NCBI RefSeq assembly: GCF_030695125.1
Contig: NZ_JAUYTP010000032.1
Coordinates: forward strand, 62,001-126,000
Direction of reading: 5' to 3'
Source of the DNA: Allobosea sp.
GTDB taxonomy: Bacteria; Pseudomonadota; Alphaproteobacteria; Rhizobiales; Beijerinckiaceae
Length of the DNA: 64,000 nucleotides
The notes beneath the pieces were generated by a model. The model made no database searches. It saw only the letters and a program-made list of their open reading frames with translations, and was not told the DNA's origin. Positions within the stretch are counted from its first letter, which is position 1. The number at the start of each line of letters is the position of its first letter. Positions 1 to 9,948 of this stretch are shown piece after piece. Made by a program: the position numbers and the translations under genes.

Positions 1-925
1 CGACGCGATCCTGATGGCGCGCGCGCTCCACCGTGCTGGCCTTGAGATGGCGGATCGCAGCGAGCGCGCCCGCCGCGACCGGCGGCGGCAGCGAGCTGGA
101 GAAGATGAAGCCCGAGGCGAAGCTGCGGACATAGTCGCACAGCGCCGCCGAGCCCGCGATATAGCCGCCCATCACGCCGAAGGCCTTGGCGAGCGTGCCC
201 TCGATCACGGTCAGCCGCGAGGTCAGCCCGTCACGCTCGCTGACGCCGCCGCCGCGCGGCCCGTAGAGGCCCACCGCATGAACCTCGTCGATATAGGTCA
301 TGGCGCCGAATTCCTCGGCGATGTCGCAGAAGGTCTCGATCGGGGCGATGTCGCCATCCATCGAATAGACCGATTCGAAGGCGATCAGCTTGGGCCGGGC
401 GGGATCGAGCGCGGCAAGCTTGCGGCGCAGGTCGTCGGGGTCGTTGTGGGCGAAGATGTGCCGCTCGGCCCGCGAATGGCGGATGCCCTCGATCATCGAG
501 GCGTGGTTGAGCGCATCCGTCAGCACGACGCAGCCAGGGATCCGCGAGGCCAGTGTGCCCAGCGAAGCCCAGTTCGACATGTAGCCGGAGTTGAACAGAA
601 GCGCTGATTCCTTGCCGTGCAGATCGGCAAGCTCCTGCTCCAGCAGCACATGGTAGTGGTTCGTGCCGCCGATGTTGCGGGTGCCGCCCGCGCCGGCGCC
701 GCAGGAATCGAGCGCCTCATGCATCGCCGCCAGCACGGCCGGGTGCTGGCCCATGCCGAGATAGTCGTTGGAGCACCAGACGGTGATCTCGCGCGGTCCG
801 CCTTCGCCATGATAGGTGGCGCGCGGGAAACGGCCCGCCTTGCGCTCCAGATCGGCAAAGACGCGGTAGCGACCTTCCTGGCGCAGGCCGTCCAGTTCGG
901 TGCGGAAGAATGTCTCGTGGTCCAT
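1..925 (-). CDS. hemA: 5-aminolevulinate synthase, 3' end cut by window edge
   Basis: Condenses glycine and succinyl-CoA to 5-aminolevulinate, the first step of heme and tetrapyrrole synthesis by the Shemin route used in alphaproteobacteria. The protein begins [14 protein letters not shown], and the family block [14 protein letters not shown] follows. The PLP-lysine motif [12 protein letters not shown] is present, with the lysine at about residue 247. Some 308 codons are visible of roughly 400-425 usual for the family, so the last quarter lies outside the window. The start is supported by an AGGAGG ribosome site just upstream. The next gene upstream is 86 bp away on the same strand and functionally unrelated. 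Identification is near certain from motif order. Confidence 0.97.
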   Translation of the reverse strand, partial: MDHETFFRTELDGLRQEGRYRVFADLERKAGRFPRATYHGEGGPREITVWCSNDYLGMGQHPAVLAAMHEALDSCGAGAGGTRNIGGTNHYHVLLEQELADLHGKESALLFNSGYMSNWASLGTLASRIPGCVVLTDALNHASMIEGIRHSRAERHIFAHNDPDDLRRKLAALDPARPKLIAFESVYSMDGDIAPIETFCDIAEEFGAMTYIDEVHAVGLYGPRGGGVSERDGLTSRLTVIEGTLAKAFGVMGGYIAGSAALCDYVRSFASGFIFSSSLPPPVAAGALAAIRHLKASTVERARHQDRV

Positions 926-1011
926 CGCCAGCCTCCTGCGGCGCGCGCTTTCTAGGCCCGTAGCCGGATAGGGGAAATGGCACGCGGTGTCGCGCCCGGC
1001 CTTGATCGCGA

Positions 1012-2271
1012 TCAGCCTTCGCGCCTCGCCAGCTCGAGGACGGCTTCGAGCAGGACGCGGATGGCGATGCCGGCATCGGCCTCGGTCATGTTTTCCAGCG
1101 GGGAATGGCTGATGCCCCTCTCGTTGCGCACGAACAGCATCGCGGACGGGCAGAGCGCCGCCATCGCCATGGCGTCATGCGCCGCGCCCGAGGGCAGGCG
1201 CCGCGCCGCGACATTGCCCCCGGCGCGCGCCACGCCCGCCGCGAGCGCGTCCTGAAGGCCGGCATCCATCGGCACCGCCCGCGCATTGGTATAGAGCGCG
1301 AAATCGAGGCCGACGCCGCGCCGCGCCGCGATCTCGCCGAACCGGCTGCGGATCGCGGCATCCATGCTTGCGAGCGTGTCGTCGGAGGGGCAGCGAAAAT
1401 CGACGGTGAAGGCCACGCTGCCCGGCACGACATTGGCCGCGCCGGGGCTGACCTGGAAGGTGCCAACCGTGGCGACGGCCTGGTGGTGCGCGGCCGCGAT
1501 CGTCTCCAGCGCCAGCGCCATCTCGGCGCTCGCGGTCAGCGCGTCCTTGCGCAGGCTCATCGGAACGGTGCCGGCATGTCCGGCCTCGCCCGTCACGCAT
1601 ACGCGGGCCCGCCGCTGGGCGTTGATGGCGGTGACGATGCCGACGGGCTCGTTCTCGACCTCGAGCACCGGCCCCTGCTCGATATGCAGCTCGATATAGG
1701 CCTTCACCGCGCCGCGCTTGCGCGCCAGACCGGCGACCCCGGACGGATCGCCGCCGAAGGCGACGAGGGCGTCGGCGAGTCGGATGCCCTCCGCATCGCG
1801 TGTCTCCAGCCAGGCCGGGTCATAAACGCCCGCGAGCGCCGCCGACGTGGACAGATGCGTCGGATACCGGACATTCTCCTCGTCGCCGAAGGCGACGACC
1901 TCGAGCGCGAAAGGCAGCGCGATGCCGGCGTCGCGCAGGGCTTGCGCCACCAGGATGCCGGCGACGACGCCGAGATTGCCGTCGAACCGCCCGCCATCCT
2001 TCACCGTGTCGATATGGGAGCCGATGATCACGCTCGGCCCCCCCGGCACAGGTCCGTCCCGCCGGCCTTGCACCGATCCCGCCGCATCGATGAAGGCGGC
2101 CAGTCCCGCGACCTCCATCGCTCCCCTGGTCCATTCCGCTGCCTGGCGATGGGACGGGGACAGATAAAGCCGCGTCAGCTTGCCCGGCTCGTCGGTGAAG
2201 CGGTTGAGGCCCTGGAGCGCCGCGAAGGCGCGCGCGCCCAATACCGCGGCGGAGGGGAGAGAGGCGGTCAT
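1012..2271 (-). CDS. Zn-dependent amidohydrolase, M20 family (allantoate amidohydrolase / N-carbamoyl-L-amino acid hydrolase type)
   Basis: A 419-residue cytosolic metallohydrolase of the AllC/AmaB/HyuC group, which hydrolyses ureido or carbamoyl groups from allantoate, ureidoglycolate or N-carbamoyl amino acids. Visible signatures are the first metal motif [11 protein letters not shown] with the DGNLGV run, the bridging acidic motif GDEEN, the [12 protein letters not shown] block, GHAGTVPM in the dimerisation lid, and the C-terminal histidine in [11 protein letters not shown]. The frame is open 51 codons further upstream, but that part lies inside a palindromic repeat, so the ATG at 2271 is preferred. 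No purine- or pyrimidine-catabolism gene is adjacent, so the true substrate cannot be assigned. It is not a classical peptidase. Confidence 0.88.
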   Translation of the reverse strand: MTASLPSAAVLGARAFAALQGLNRFTDEPGKLTRLYLSPSHRQAAEWTRGAMEVAGLAAFIDAAGSVQGRRDGPVPGGPSVIIGSHIDTVKDGGRFDGNLGVVAGILVAQALRDAGIALPFALEVVAFGDEENVRYPTHLSTSAALAGVYDPAWLETRDAEGIRLADALVAFGGDPSGVAGLARKRGAVKAYIELHIEQGPVLEVENEPVGIVTAINAQRRARVCVTGEAGHAGTVPMSLRKDALTASAEMALALETIAAAHHQAVATVGTFQVSPGAANVVPGSVAFTVDFRCPSDDTLASMDAAIRSRFGEIAARRGVGLDFALYTNARAVPMDAGLQDALAAGVARAGGNVAARRLPSGAAHDAMAMAALCPSAMLFVRNERGISHSPLENMTEADAGIAIRVLLEAVLELARREG

Positions 2272-2308
2272 CGGTGAATCCTGGAACCTGACATTGGCAC
2301 GGTGAAGC

Positions 2309-2422
2309 GCGCCGTCATCCTGGACAAGCGGCGAAGCCGCGCAGATCCGGGATCCATCATGTTGCTCTGTAGAGCCCGAGGATGGATCCCAGGCGACCTT
2401 CGGTCGTCCAGGATGACGGCGC
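2309..2422. repeat. Nested-palindrome intergenic element, copy 1
   Basis: The ends form a perfect 17-bp inverted repeat (2309-2325 against 2406-2422, arm GCGCCGTCATCCTGGAC). Inside it, GGGATCCATC at 2349-2358 pairs with GATGGATCCC at 2381-2390. The transcript would fold into one long stem with an inner arm. The design matches the elements at 12515, 19312, 39883 and 41637. It has no coding content or transposase, and resembles the RIME/MITE-like palindromes common between genes in Rhizobiales. Confidence 0.85.
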
Positions 2423-2446
2423 ATTTCCGGTTGTAATGGTCACGCC

Positions 2447-3193
2447 TCAATAGGTCGCCCGGCCGCCCGACAGGTCGAAGACGCCGCCGGTGGTGAAGCT
2501 GTTTTCGGCCGAGGCCAGGAAGGCGACCATGGATGCGACCTCGTCGGGCAGGAGGAAGCGCCCGCGCGGGATCTTGGCCAGCATGTAGCCGATATGCTCC
2601 TCGCTCATCTGGTCGAAGATCCGGGTACGAGCGGCGGCCGGCGTGATGCAGTTCACCGCGATGTCCTGCGTCGCCAGTTCCTTGCCGAGCGACTTGGTCA
2701 GCGCGATCACCGCCGCCTTCGAGGCCGAATAGGCCGAGGCGTTGGGGTTGCCCTCCTTGCCGGCGATCGAGGCGACCAGCACGAGCCGCCCGTAATTGCG
2801 CTTGATCATGCCGGGGATCACCGCCTGGCAGCAATGCAGCGTGCCGTCGACATTGAGCCGCATCACCCGTGCCCATTCCTCGAGCGGGTATTCCCAGGTC
2901 TTGAGATTGGCGCCCGCGATGCCGGCGCTGGTGACGAGGATGTCGACGCTGCCCTGCCGGGCATCCAGCGCATCCGCGGCGGCCTTCACGGCCTTGGCGT
3001 CGGTGACGTCGATGCCGAGCCCGGTCGCGGTTCCGCCGATCTCGGCGGCCGTCTTCGCGGCGAGGTCGGCGTCGAGATCCCAGATCGCAACATGGGCGCC
3101 GCTGGCGGCGAAGCGTTCGGCCACGGCGCGGCCGATGCCCTGCGCCCCTCCGGTGACGATGGCGGTTCTTCCCTGCAGATCGATCTGGTTCAT
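2447..3193 (-). CDS. SDR family NAD(P)-dependent oxidoreductase
   Basis: A 248-residue classical short-chain dehydrogenase/reductase with a single Rossmann domain. The cofactor motif TGGAQGIG is at residues 14-21. The acidic run IWDLDAD ends the second strand, where an aspartate usually selects NAD(H). An NAG-type motif appears as SAGIAG, the catalytic tyrosine and lysine are in YSASK, and the C-terminus carries the usual GGVFDLSGG. It resembles FabG-like reductases and sugar-acid dehydrogenases; the substrate cannot be told from sequence. A strand neighbour is the amidohydrolase, separated by the palindromic element, so co-transcription is doubtful. The start ATG at 3193 fits the family length. 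Confidence 0.9.
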   Translation of the reverse strand: MNQIDLQGRTAIVTGGAQGIGRAVAERFAASGAHVAIWDLDADLAAKTAAEIGGTATGLGIDVTDAKAVKAAADALDARQGSVDILVTSAGIAGANLKTWEYPLEEWARVMRLNVDGTLHCCQAVIPGMIKRNYGRLVLVASIAGKEGNPNASAYSASKAAVIALTKSLGKELATQDIAVNCITPAAARTRIFDQMSEEHIGYMLAKIPRGRFLLPDEVASMVAFLASAENSFTTGGVFDLSGGRATY

Positions 3194-3302
3194 TGTCGGC
3201 CCCTGACTCGTTGGACGCGCACCCTAGAGGCTGCGGGGGATGTCCAACAAGGGCCCGGATGAGCCCGGCCCGGCCCTGGTGCCGGCGATCCCACCCGTCT
3301 CG

Positions 3303-4562
3303 TCAAGACGACGGCCCAGGTCGCACTGGACGGTTCGGCGCCTGCCCCAGCAACCGGTAGGTCACCGCCGCCGACAGCACATAGACCAGTCCGAACACCA
3401 GATTGAGCCAGGGCGCCCAGCCATCGCCCGCGGAAAACGCCAGCACCACCCAGGACAGCAGGGCCGCCTTCAGCGCCGTGATGGCGCAGAGCAGCGCGAT
3501 GCGCGAGCCGGTGCGCTCGCGCGCATAGAGCAGCTCGGCGTGATATTCGACGAGGTTGCGGAAGGCCGGCACCAGCAGCATCGGCAGGAACAGGTAGGAC
3601 GCCTCCGAGACATTGCGTCCGAGCAGGCCCGGGAAGGGCAGCAGCGCCAGGATCACAGCCGCGAGGCCGCCGATCGAAATCGTCGCGATGCCGAATTCGA
3701 CCAGGGCAAGCCGGCCCGGCCCGCCGGCGAGGCCGCGCTCGGTCATGATCTTCTGGACGAGCATCTGCGTGAAACTGCGCACCGGCATGGCGGTCAGGTC
3801 GATGACGCGCATCGCAATGACATAGAGCCCGGCCGTGCGTTCGCCGGCCAGCGCCAGCATCAGCAGTTTGTCGAGCTCGGCCTGGACGTAGAACACGATC
3901 TCCGCCGCACTGGCATAGATCGCATCCGCCATCCGGCGCGGATAAAGCCGCCGCACGAAGCGCAGGCGCATCGGCGGCAGGAAAAACACCAGCGCCACGA
4001 TCAGCGTCGCCAGCGTCGCCGCGAGATAGGCCCAGGCCCAGATCTCGAGGCTGCGCTGCCCGAACCCGGCAAACAGCAGGGCCGCAAGGGTCCGCAGCGA
4101 CGAGCCGATGATGACCAGCAGGGCCGACTGCCGGAAACGCCGCAGCCCGTTATTGACGATCGCGACCACCTCGACGAGCCGCCAGCACAGGATCTCGGCC
4201 ATCAGGATGAGCGCGAATGGCAGGATCGCCAGCCGGTCGGCGAACAGCAGCAGGTAGACCAGCGCCGCGGCGAGCCCGATCGCGGGCAGGGAGAGCAGGC
4301 CGAGCCCGGCGAAACCGGCGAGATACGCCCCCAGCAGACGCGGCTTGACTGTCGCGACCCGGTAGACCGGCGAGACGAAGCCGAAGGCCAGCAATCGCGA
4401 CAGGATCAGCCCGGCCGCCGACGCCGTGGCGAAGAGACCGAATTCGCCGAGAGTCAACGTATTCGCAACGATGAGGAAGTAGACAAGGGAGATGACGAGC
4501 CGGCCGGCGGAGCCGCTCAGGATGGTGAGGTAGGCGAGGATGGCGGCGCGGTCTGGCAGCAT
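3303..4562 (-). CDS. Polysaccharide flippase, Wzx/MATE-like (MVF superfamily)
   Basis: A 419-residue multi-pass inner-membrane protein with about 12 hydrophobic segments, for example around residues 12-35 (LTILSGSAGRLVISLVYFLI). The architecture fits O-antigen/exopolysaccharide repeat-unit flippases, which move undecaprenyl-linked oligosaccharide to the periplasmic face. It carries loop arginines typical of the family but no diagnostic motif I would rely on. Its divergent neighbour at 4894 is a polysaccharide co-polymerase, which strongly supports a role in exopolysaccharide or capsule export. No polymerase (Wzy) or initiating glycosyltransferase is adjacent, so this is a partial EPS locus or one whose other genes lie elsewhere. 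Confidence 0.82.
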   Translation of the reverse strand: MLPDRAAILAYLTILSGSAGRLVISLVYFLIVANTLTLGEFGLFATASAAGLILSRLLAFGFVSPVYRVATVKPRLLGAYLAGFAGLGLLSLPAIGLAAALVYLLLFADRLAILPFALILMAEILCWRLVEVVAIVNNGLRRFRQSALLVIIGSSLRTLAALLFAGFGQRSLEIWAWAYLAATLATLIVALVFFLPPMRLRFVRRLYPRRMADAIYASAAEIVFYVQAELDKLLMLALAGERTAGLYVIAMRVIDLTAMPVRSFTQMLVQKIMTERGLAGGPGRLALVEFGIATISIGGLAAVILALLPFPGLLGRNVSEASYLFLPMLLVPAFRNLVEYHAELLYARERTGSRIALLCAITALKAALLSWVVLAFSAGDGWAPWLNLVFGLVYVLSAAVTYRLLGQAPNRPVRPGPSS

Positions 4563-4893
4563 GGGGTCCGTTTCGCCACGCGAGGCGAGGTCTCGCAGGC
4601 CGTCTGGCCCGGCTCGTGCCTGCCCGCGATCGCCTGATCCCCGTCATGTAGACCAGAGGCGTTGAGCGACCCTAAACGAAACGGAACCGTCCTGCCCATG
4701 CGTCTTCATGAACCGGATCGACCCATCGGTGCCCCGCGGCGGCGCGGCGGCGCGAGTCCGGTTGCTGAGGCCGAGGCGGGCTTTCGCGCCGAGGACCGGG
4801 ATCGCGCCGGTCTCTGCGGCGGGCTGGACGGCGCTGACGATCATGCCTGGGAGGCGCCCTTTGCGGCGCAGGGCCCGGGCGAGGCCTTGAAGA
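4563..4893. other. Divergent intergenic region between flippase and co-polymerase genes
   Basis: This 331-bp gap must hold the promoters of both divergent polysaccharide genes, but I cannot point to a convincing -35/-10 pair or operator. GGAAC occurs at 4683 without a CGTT at EcfG spacing. An 80-codon open frame (4662-4904) overlaps the downstream start and has no recognisable protein features. Confidence 0.4.
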
Positions 4894-7287
4894 GTGAAGC
4901 GTAGCGTCATGTTCACCACCGAGACCGCCGTCAGCGAGCCGGAACCGAGGCAGGAGCCGCGCGAGCGCCGCGCCGCCTCCGTCGCGGCCCCGGCCGTCGT
5001 CGCCCGGTTGACGGATCCCGCCTGGCTGGTCCGGACACTCTGGGCGCGCAAGGGCCTGATCGTGCTGGCGACCATCGCCGGCGCGGTACTGGCGGCGCTG
5101 GCGAGCCTGCTGATCCCGCCGAAATACGTCTCGACCGCGCAGCTCTTCATCGATCCGCGTGATCTGCGCGTGCTCCAGAACGAGGTCTCGCCCAACGTCA
5201 CCGGCGGCGACCCGACCTCGATCACGAGCTTTCTCGAAAGTCAGGCGCGGATCATCGCCTCCGACAGCATCAAGTCTCCCGTGGTCCTGAGCGAGGGATT
5301 GGACAAGGATCCCGAGTTCGGCGGTGAGGCTGCGAAATCGGGGCTGGGGCAGATCATCGCCGCTCTGCTGCCGGGCGGGGGCGCAACGCCCCATGACGGC
5401 ATGGTCTATGCGCTGGCGGCTCTCGACAAGAACGTCACGGTCCGGCGCGGCGAGCGCACCTTCGTCATCGACATCTCGGTCACGGCGCGCGAGGCGGCGA
5501 AAGCCGCCCGCATCGCCAATGCGCTGGCCATGACCTATCTCGAAAACCAGGCTTCGGTGCGCGCCGATGCCGCCCAGCGCGCCACGGCGGCGCTGACCGC
5601 GCGCCTCGAGGAGCTGCGCAACCGCCTGCGCGTCGCCGAGGAGAAGGCCGAGCGCTACAAGGAAGCCAACAACATCGTCGGCGTCGGCGCCGGCCGATCG
5701 ATGAGCGAGGAGCAGCTCGCGCTCAACAACAGCCAGCTCGTCGCCCTGCGCACCCGCGTCACCGAGGCCCGGGCGAAATACGAGCAGACGCTGGCGACGC
5801 GCCCGGCCGGCATCGAGGCCGGCGCGATTCCCGAGGCGGTCGCGTCCCAGACCATGACGGCGCTGCGCGCCCAGCTTGGCGCCGCCCTGGCGAGGGAGGC
5901 CGATCTCCTGGCGTCGCTGGGCGCCCGCCACCCCGCGCTCGTCGCGGCCCAGGCCCAGACCCGCGACGCCCGCCGCCAGATCGCCGACGAATTGTCGCGC
6001 ATCGCCCGTTCGGCCAAGGTGGAACTCGACCGCGCCGTCGAGGCCGAGCGCCAGATCTCGCGGCGCGTCGATCAACTCACCGCCAATCAGTACGCGGCCG
6101 GTCGCGCCTCAGTCGAATTGCGCGAACTGGAGCGCGAGGTCGAATCCTCGCGCGTCGTCTACGACGCCTTCCTGCGCCGCGCCCGCGAAACCGGCGAACT
6201 CGCCGGCATCGACACGACCAACGCCCGTGTCATCAGCGCCGCCATGCCGCCGCTCGAGAAGAGCGGCATCAGCCGGCGCGTGATCGTCATGGTCGGCGCG
6301 GTCTTCGGCGGCGGTGCGGGCGTCGCGCTGGCGCTCGGGCTCGCCCTGTTTGGTGTCGCCTTGCGCCCCGCGCCCCGACCGCGCGTGGAGGAGACCGACC
6401 CCGTTGCGGCGCCCGCCATGGTTGCGCCCGAACCCGTTGCGGCGCCTGTGGCAGGACCGCTTGTGCCGGCCGCGGCGGCCGCCGGCCCAAGCGCGGCGGC
6501 CCCACCGGCTGCGAAGGCCGGTTGGCGGCGCCTCGTCTCGATTCAAGGCGGGCAGGCCGAGCGCCTGCCCGATCCGCTGCGGCTGGCCGCCGCGCCGCTG
6601 CTGGCGACGCTGCCCTCCGTCCGCCACCGCCGCTGGCGGCGTGACGACGGCCAGGCGCGCTCCGTCTTCCAGGCCAAGTCGCATCTCGTCGATACGATCG
6701 ACAAACCCCACGCCGCCTTCGCCAAGGCGGTCAGGCTGGTGCGCGCCACGCTCGCCGACCAGACCCAGGGCGCCAGCCACCGTCGCATCCTGGTGCTGGG
6801 CCTCAAGGGCGATGCCGGCGCCTCGACCCTGGCGCTCAATCTCGCGCTCGATGCCGCGCTGGCGGGCCTGCCGGCCATGCTGGTCGATGCCGGCGCCGGC
6901 GACGACAGCCTGACGCGGGTGTTTGCGCCCGAAGCCGCGGTCGGCTTGTGCGAGATCGTCGACGGCAAGGTCGGGCTGGTGCGGGCGGCGCTGCAGGACG
7001 AGGGCACCGGCCTGTTCTTCCTGCCGCGCGCCGGCCGTGCCGACGAGGTCGCGAAAGCGCAGATCGAAAGCGGCTTCCTCGACAAGGCGCATCGCTTCGG
7101 GCCGATCATCATCGATGGCGGGGCCGTCGGCGCGCAGGGCCTGGCCCAGCGCTTCGTCGAACTCGCCGACGACATCGTCCTGATCCTGCGCGAAGGCGCG
7201 ATCGGCGATGGCGACCTGGCGCATGCCACGGCGGCGCTGGGCGGCGATGCCGAAAAGCTCCGCGGCTTCGTCGTCAACGAGGCCTGA
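4894..7287 (+). CDS. Polysaccharide co-polymerase with degenerate BY-kinase domain (Wzz/GumC/ExoP-like)
   Basis: A 797-residue inner-membrane chain-length and export protein for exopolysaccharide. The Wzz domain starts after the first membrane helix (about residues 52-75, ATIAGAVLAALASLLIPP). A long periplasmic coiled coil rich in Glu/Ala/Arg follows (about 200-440), then a second helix (about 464-490), a Pro/Ala linker, and a cytosolic P-loop-like domain from about residue 615. In that domain the Walker A equivalent reads LKGDAGASTLALN, with no P-loop lysine where BY-kinases have GKST or GKTT, and no C-terminal tyrosine cluster. It therefore looks like a kinase-inactive co-polymerase. The GTG at 4894 or an in-frame ATG at 4909 could be the start; neither has a strong ribosome site. 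Confidence 0.87.
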   Translation: MKRSVMFTTETAVSEPEPRQEPRERRAASVAAPAVVARLTDPAWLVRTLWARKGLIVLATIAGAVLAALASLLIPPKYVSTAQLFIDPRDLRVLQNEVSPNVTGGDPTSITSFLESQARIIASDSIKSPVVLSEGLDKDPEFGGEAAKSGLGQIIAALLPGGGATPHDGMVYALAALDKNVTVRRGERTFVIDISVTAREAAKAARIANALAMTYLENQASVRADAAQRATAALTARLEELRNRLRVAEEKAERYKEANNIVGVGAGRSMSEEQLALNNSQLVALRTRVTEARAKYEQTLATRPAGIEAGAIPEAVASQTMTALRAQLGAALAREADLLASLGARHPALVAAQAQTRDARRQIADELSRIARSAKVELDRAVEAERQISRRVDQLTANQYAAGRASVELRELEREVESSRVVYDAFLRRARETGELAGIDTTNARVISAAMPPLEKSGISRRVIVMVGAVFGGGAGVALALGLALFGVALRPAPRPRVEETDPVAAPAMVAPEPVAAPVAGPLVPAAAAAGPSAAAPPAAKAGWRRLVSIQGGQAERLPDPLRLAAAPLLATLPSVRHRRWRRDDGQARSVFQAKSHLVDTIDKPHAAFAKAVRLVRATLADQTQGASHRRILVLGLKGDAGASTLALNLALDAALAGLPAMLVDAGAGDDSLTRVFAPEAAVGLCEIVDGKVGLVRAALQDEGTGLFFLPRAGRADEVAKAQIESGFLDKAHRFGPIIIDGGAVGAQGLAQRFVELADDIVLILREGAIGDGDLAHATAALGGDAEKLRGFVVNEA

Positions 7288-7358
7288 CGCGCGTCGCCCG
7301 GCGGTCTCACCTCGCGAGGCGGGGGACGGCCGCGCAAGGCAAAGCGCGCTCTTTGGGC

Positions 7359-8477
7359 CTATTCGCCAGGTCCGGGCTTCGGGGCCTGGCGTCGCCCGGC
7401 GATCAACCCGAAAAGCGGCCCGGCGCTGATCATCACCAGGAAGACGCGGATGATGTGGTGCGCCGCCACGAAGGCGACCTCCGTGTGCAGCGCCAGCGCG
7501 ATCAGGCTCATCTCCGCGAGCCCACCGGGCGAATAGGCCAGAATCAGCGGCACATGGCCGTGGACCGAAACCTTCGCGACCAGCCAGGCGAAGAGAAGCG
7601 TCAGCGAGAGCAGGATCGCCGTCGAGCCGACCGACAGCGCCAGCACGCGCAGGATGCTGCGGGGCGGCGTGCCGACGAAGCGGCAGCCGATGGTGATGCC
7701 GAGGATGAGCTGGGCGGCATTGACGATCTCGAAGGGTGGCACCGAGTCGCTCAGGCCAAAGACATGAACGACGGCGCTGACCAGCATCGGCCCGAGCAGG
7801 TATTTCGCCGGCAGCCGCAGCCAGTGCCCGAGAACGATCCCGGCGACGCCGCAGGCGAGCAGCGCCAGCTCGGCCAGCAGCGGTGTGTCCATCACCGAGG
7901 GCCCGCTGACGCGGTTGCCGCCGATCGGCACCCCGCCGATCCACTGCACGATGAAGGGCAGCGTCATCACCACCAGCAGGATGCGGGCGGAATGGATCAG
8001 CGCGATGATGCGGGCATCGCCGCCCTTCTCCTCGCCCAGCGTCACCATTTCGAGCAGGCCGCCGGGCATGCCTGCGAAGAAGGCCGTCACCGGATCGAAG
8101 CCGGCGACCTTGCGGAAATAGCCGACGCAGGCGACGGCGCAGGCGATCATGAACAGCATCAGGCCGATGATCGTCGGCAGCCAGTTGGGCAACTGCGCCA
8201 CGATGTCGGGCTTGAAGCCGGCGCCGAGCATCACGCCGATCACCATGGTCATCGGCGGGCGGATCACCGACGGCGCCGCGACCGGCCAGCGCAGCAGCGC
8301 CGCCGCCGTGCAGATCACCATTGAGCCCAGCATCCAGGGCAGCGGCAGCCTCGCCTGCAGGAAGAGCCAGCCGCCCAGGCCGCCGAGCAGCAGCGCGAGG
8401 GCAAAACGCCGATAGGGGAAGCGCGCCGGCGCGAACGCCCTCACGCCCTCCGCAAAATCGACCAGCAGCGCCTTCAC
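7359..8477 (-). CDS. AbrB-family integral membrane protein (PF05145, often misnamed ammonia monooxygenase)
   Basis: About 372 residues with ten or so hydrophobic helices arranged as two repeats, each with a GG-rich turn: MPGGLLEMVTLGEE in the first half and YSPGGLAEMSLIALAL in the second. This duplicated PGGL-EM pattern is the hallmark of the family. Its function is unsettled, and some members are annotated as transporters or as AbrB duplication proteins. The frame is open far upstream, but that part has no membrane protein character. The GTG at 8477, directly before KALLVDFAEGVRAF, gives the family length. The gene converges on the co-polymerase gene and is divergent from the EamA transporter. 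Confidence 0.85.
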   Translation of the reverse strand: MKALLVDFAEGVRAFAPARFPYRRFALALLLGGLGGWLFLQARLPLPWMLGSMVICTAAALLRWPVAAPSVIRPPMTMVIGVMLGAGFKPDIVAQLPNWLPTIIGLMLFMIACAVACVGYFRKVAGFDPVTAFFAGMPGGLLEMVTLGEEKGGDARIIALIHSARILLVVMTLPFIVQWIGGVPIGGNRVSGPSVMDTPLLAELALLACGVAGIVLGHWLRLPAKYLLGPMLVSAVVHVFGLSDSVPPFEIVNAAQLILGITIGCRFVGTPPRSILRVLALSVGSTAILLSLTLLFAWLVAKVSVHGHVPLILAYSPGGLAEMSLIALALHTEVAFVAAHHIIRVFLVMISAGPLFGLIAGRRQAPKPGPGE

Positions 8478-8789
8478 CGGCCTGCGCCCGCCCGAAAACG
8501 GGCCCACCCTGCGGCGCCGGGGGGCGATCCTGCGGGGGCGGGCGGGGAAGCGGGCTGGGTCATACGCGGTCCGGGTCGTGGCGATGCGCGTTCTCCTAGA
8601 CCGCGCGGCGAACCCCGCAAAGCCCCCGCAGGGCATGCCGCTTCTGCCAGGTCGGCCTATCGCGCCGGCACAACCCGGGCATGTCCGCCCGGCTCTGGCG
8701 CGCGCGCCCGGTTTGGCCGAACAGTTTCCAGATACGGACGAAACGAGCGGGCCAGGCGTGAAAAAACCGCAGGCCGATGATCGAGGGCG
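8478..8789. other. Divergent intergenic region, AbrB-like / EamA transporter genes
   Basis: A 312-bp gap. Open frames here lack protein character. I see no clear terminator, operator or promoter pair that I would defend. Part of it may be the true N-terminus of the AbrB-like gene if an upstream start is used. Confidence 0.35.
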
Positions 8790-9833
8790 ATGAGCGAAGA
8801 ACGCCAGACCGGGCGGCAGGGCCGCACGGCCGAGGAAGACGGTGCGGCCGAGACGGAAGCGCCGCAGCCGCTGCTTGAGCCTGTGGCCCGGCCCCCGGCG
8901 GTCCAACCGAGCGGGCCGGTCGATCGCGGCGGCCAGCGTCTGCGTCACTGGTGGGCAGGAGCCAGCCCCAATCTGCGGGGCTCGGTCTACATGCTCAGCG
9001 CGCTCCTGGTCTATGCGGTGATGGTCGGCGCCATCAAGCATGTCGGCGGGGTCATTCCGCTCGTCCAGATCCTGCTGATCCGCCAGATCATCATGAGTAT
9101 GGTGATCCTCGGCCTGTCTGGTGGCGGCGTCGGGCCGATGCTGCGCACGCGGCGGCCGGGACTGCAGATCATCCGCAGCCTGCTCACGCTCGCCGCCATG
9201 CTCTGCGGCTTCACCGCGGTGATCCAGATTCCCCTCGCCCAGGCCACCGCCATCGGCTTCAGCCAGGTCCTGTTCGTCACCATCGCCGCCGTCATCATCC
9301 TCAAGGAGGTGGTCGATGCGCGGCGCTGGGCCGCGACCGTGATTGGCTTCGTCGGCGTGCTCGTGATGCTCAAGCCCAGCGGCGATGGCCTCGACGCCTT
9401 TGCCCTGCTGGCGGTCGCAGGCGCGCTGCTCAATGCCGGCATCACCGTCAGCGTGCGGATGCTGGCCTCGACCGAGCGCACCGACACGATCCTGATCTGG
9501 CAGGGCATGGTGATGATCGCCGCGCTGGCCCTGCCGGCCTGGCTCTGGTGGGTCCCGCCCGATGCCGCGCAATGGGGCTGGTTGATCGTGCTCAGCCTGT
9601 TCGGCACCGCCGGCCAATGGCTGATCACCCGGGCCTACCAGGTCGGAGAGGCGGCGGCGCTCGCCCCGCTCGATTTCAGCCGCCTGATCCTGGCAAGCCT
9701 GACCGGCTTTGTCTTCTTCGCGGAGATTCCGGCCCTCTCGACCTGGATCGGCGCGGGAATCGTGGTCGGGGCGACGCTCTACACCATCCGCAAGAACGCG
9801 CGTCCCTTCCCGCGAGAGCCGGCCTCGGTCTGA
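8790..9833 (+). CDS. EamA/DMT superfamily transporter
   Basis: A 347-residue inner-membrane protein with about ten transmembrane helices in two EamA repeats. A polar, proline-rich N-terminal tail of about 65 residues comes before the first helix ([20 protein letters not shown]). The second repeat contains [19 protein letters not shown], a typical conserved loop where the A-P-L-D-F sequence follows. Family members export or import small metabolites, amino acids or purines; the substrate here is not predictable. The unusually long tail is conserved in composition but not in motif, and may be regulatory or simply a mis-extended start. A purine gene, guaC, follows 115 bp downstream, but a functional link is only a guess. 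Confidence 0.88.
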   Translation: MSEERQTGRQGRTAEEDGAAETEAPQPLLEPVARPPAVQPSGPVDRGGQRLRHWWAGASPNLRGSVYMLSALLVYAVMVGAIKHVGGVIPLVQILLIRQIIMSMVILGLSGGGVGPMLRTRRPGLQIIRSLLTLAAMLCGFTAVIQIPLAQATAIGFSQVLFVTIAAVIILKEVVDARRWAATVIGFVGVLVMLKPSGDGLDAFALLAVAGALLNAGITVSVRMLASTERTDTILIWQGMVMIAALALPAWLWWVPPDAAQWGWLIVLSLFGTAGQWLITRAYQVGEAAALAPLDFSRLILASLTGFVFFAEIPALSTWIGAGIVVGATLYTIRKNARPFPREPASV

Positions 9834-9948
9834 GCGAGACGGGGAGGCCGATTGCCCTTACCGACCGCCTGCGGTTATGAATCGGCGCACGCAAGCCTCA
9901 CTGACAATTCCGCCGCGCGTGCTCCAACCCAGACGCGAAGGCCCGATC

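Noticed and set aside
1105-2277. 390-codon open frame on the plus strand opposite the amidohydrolase gene
   Set aside because: It is an antisense shadow of a GC-rich gene, Arg/His/Gly-rich with no motif, while the minus-strand frame has full family signatures.
3240-4637. 465-codon plus-strand frame opposite the flippase gene
   Set aside because: Its composition is dominated by Gln, Arg, Asp and His, typical of the complement of a membrane protein gene. No domain is visible.
4683-4704. Possible EcfG promoter in the flippase/co-polymerase gap
   Set aside because: GGAAC is followed only by CGTC at 13 bp, so neither spacing nor the -10 element fits.
4662-4904. 80-codon frame just before the co-polymerase
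   Set aside because: No ribosome site, no recognisable motif, Arg/Gly-rich; overlaps the downstream start. Could be real only if conserved, which I cannot test.
6109-7944. 611-codon minus-strand frame covering the end of the co-polymerase and part of the AbrB-like gene
   Set aside because: It overlaps two genes with clear families and has low-complexity translation only.
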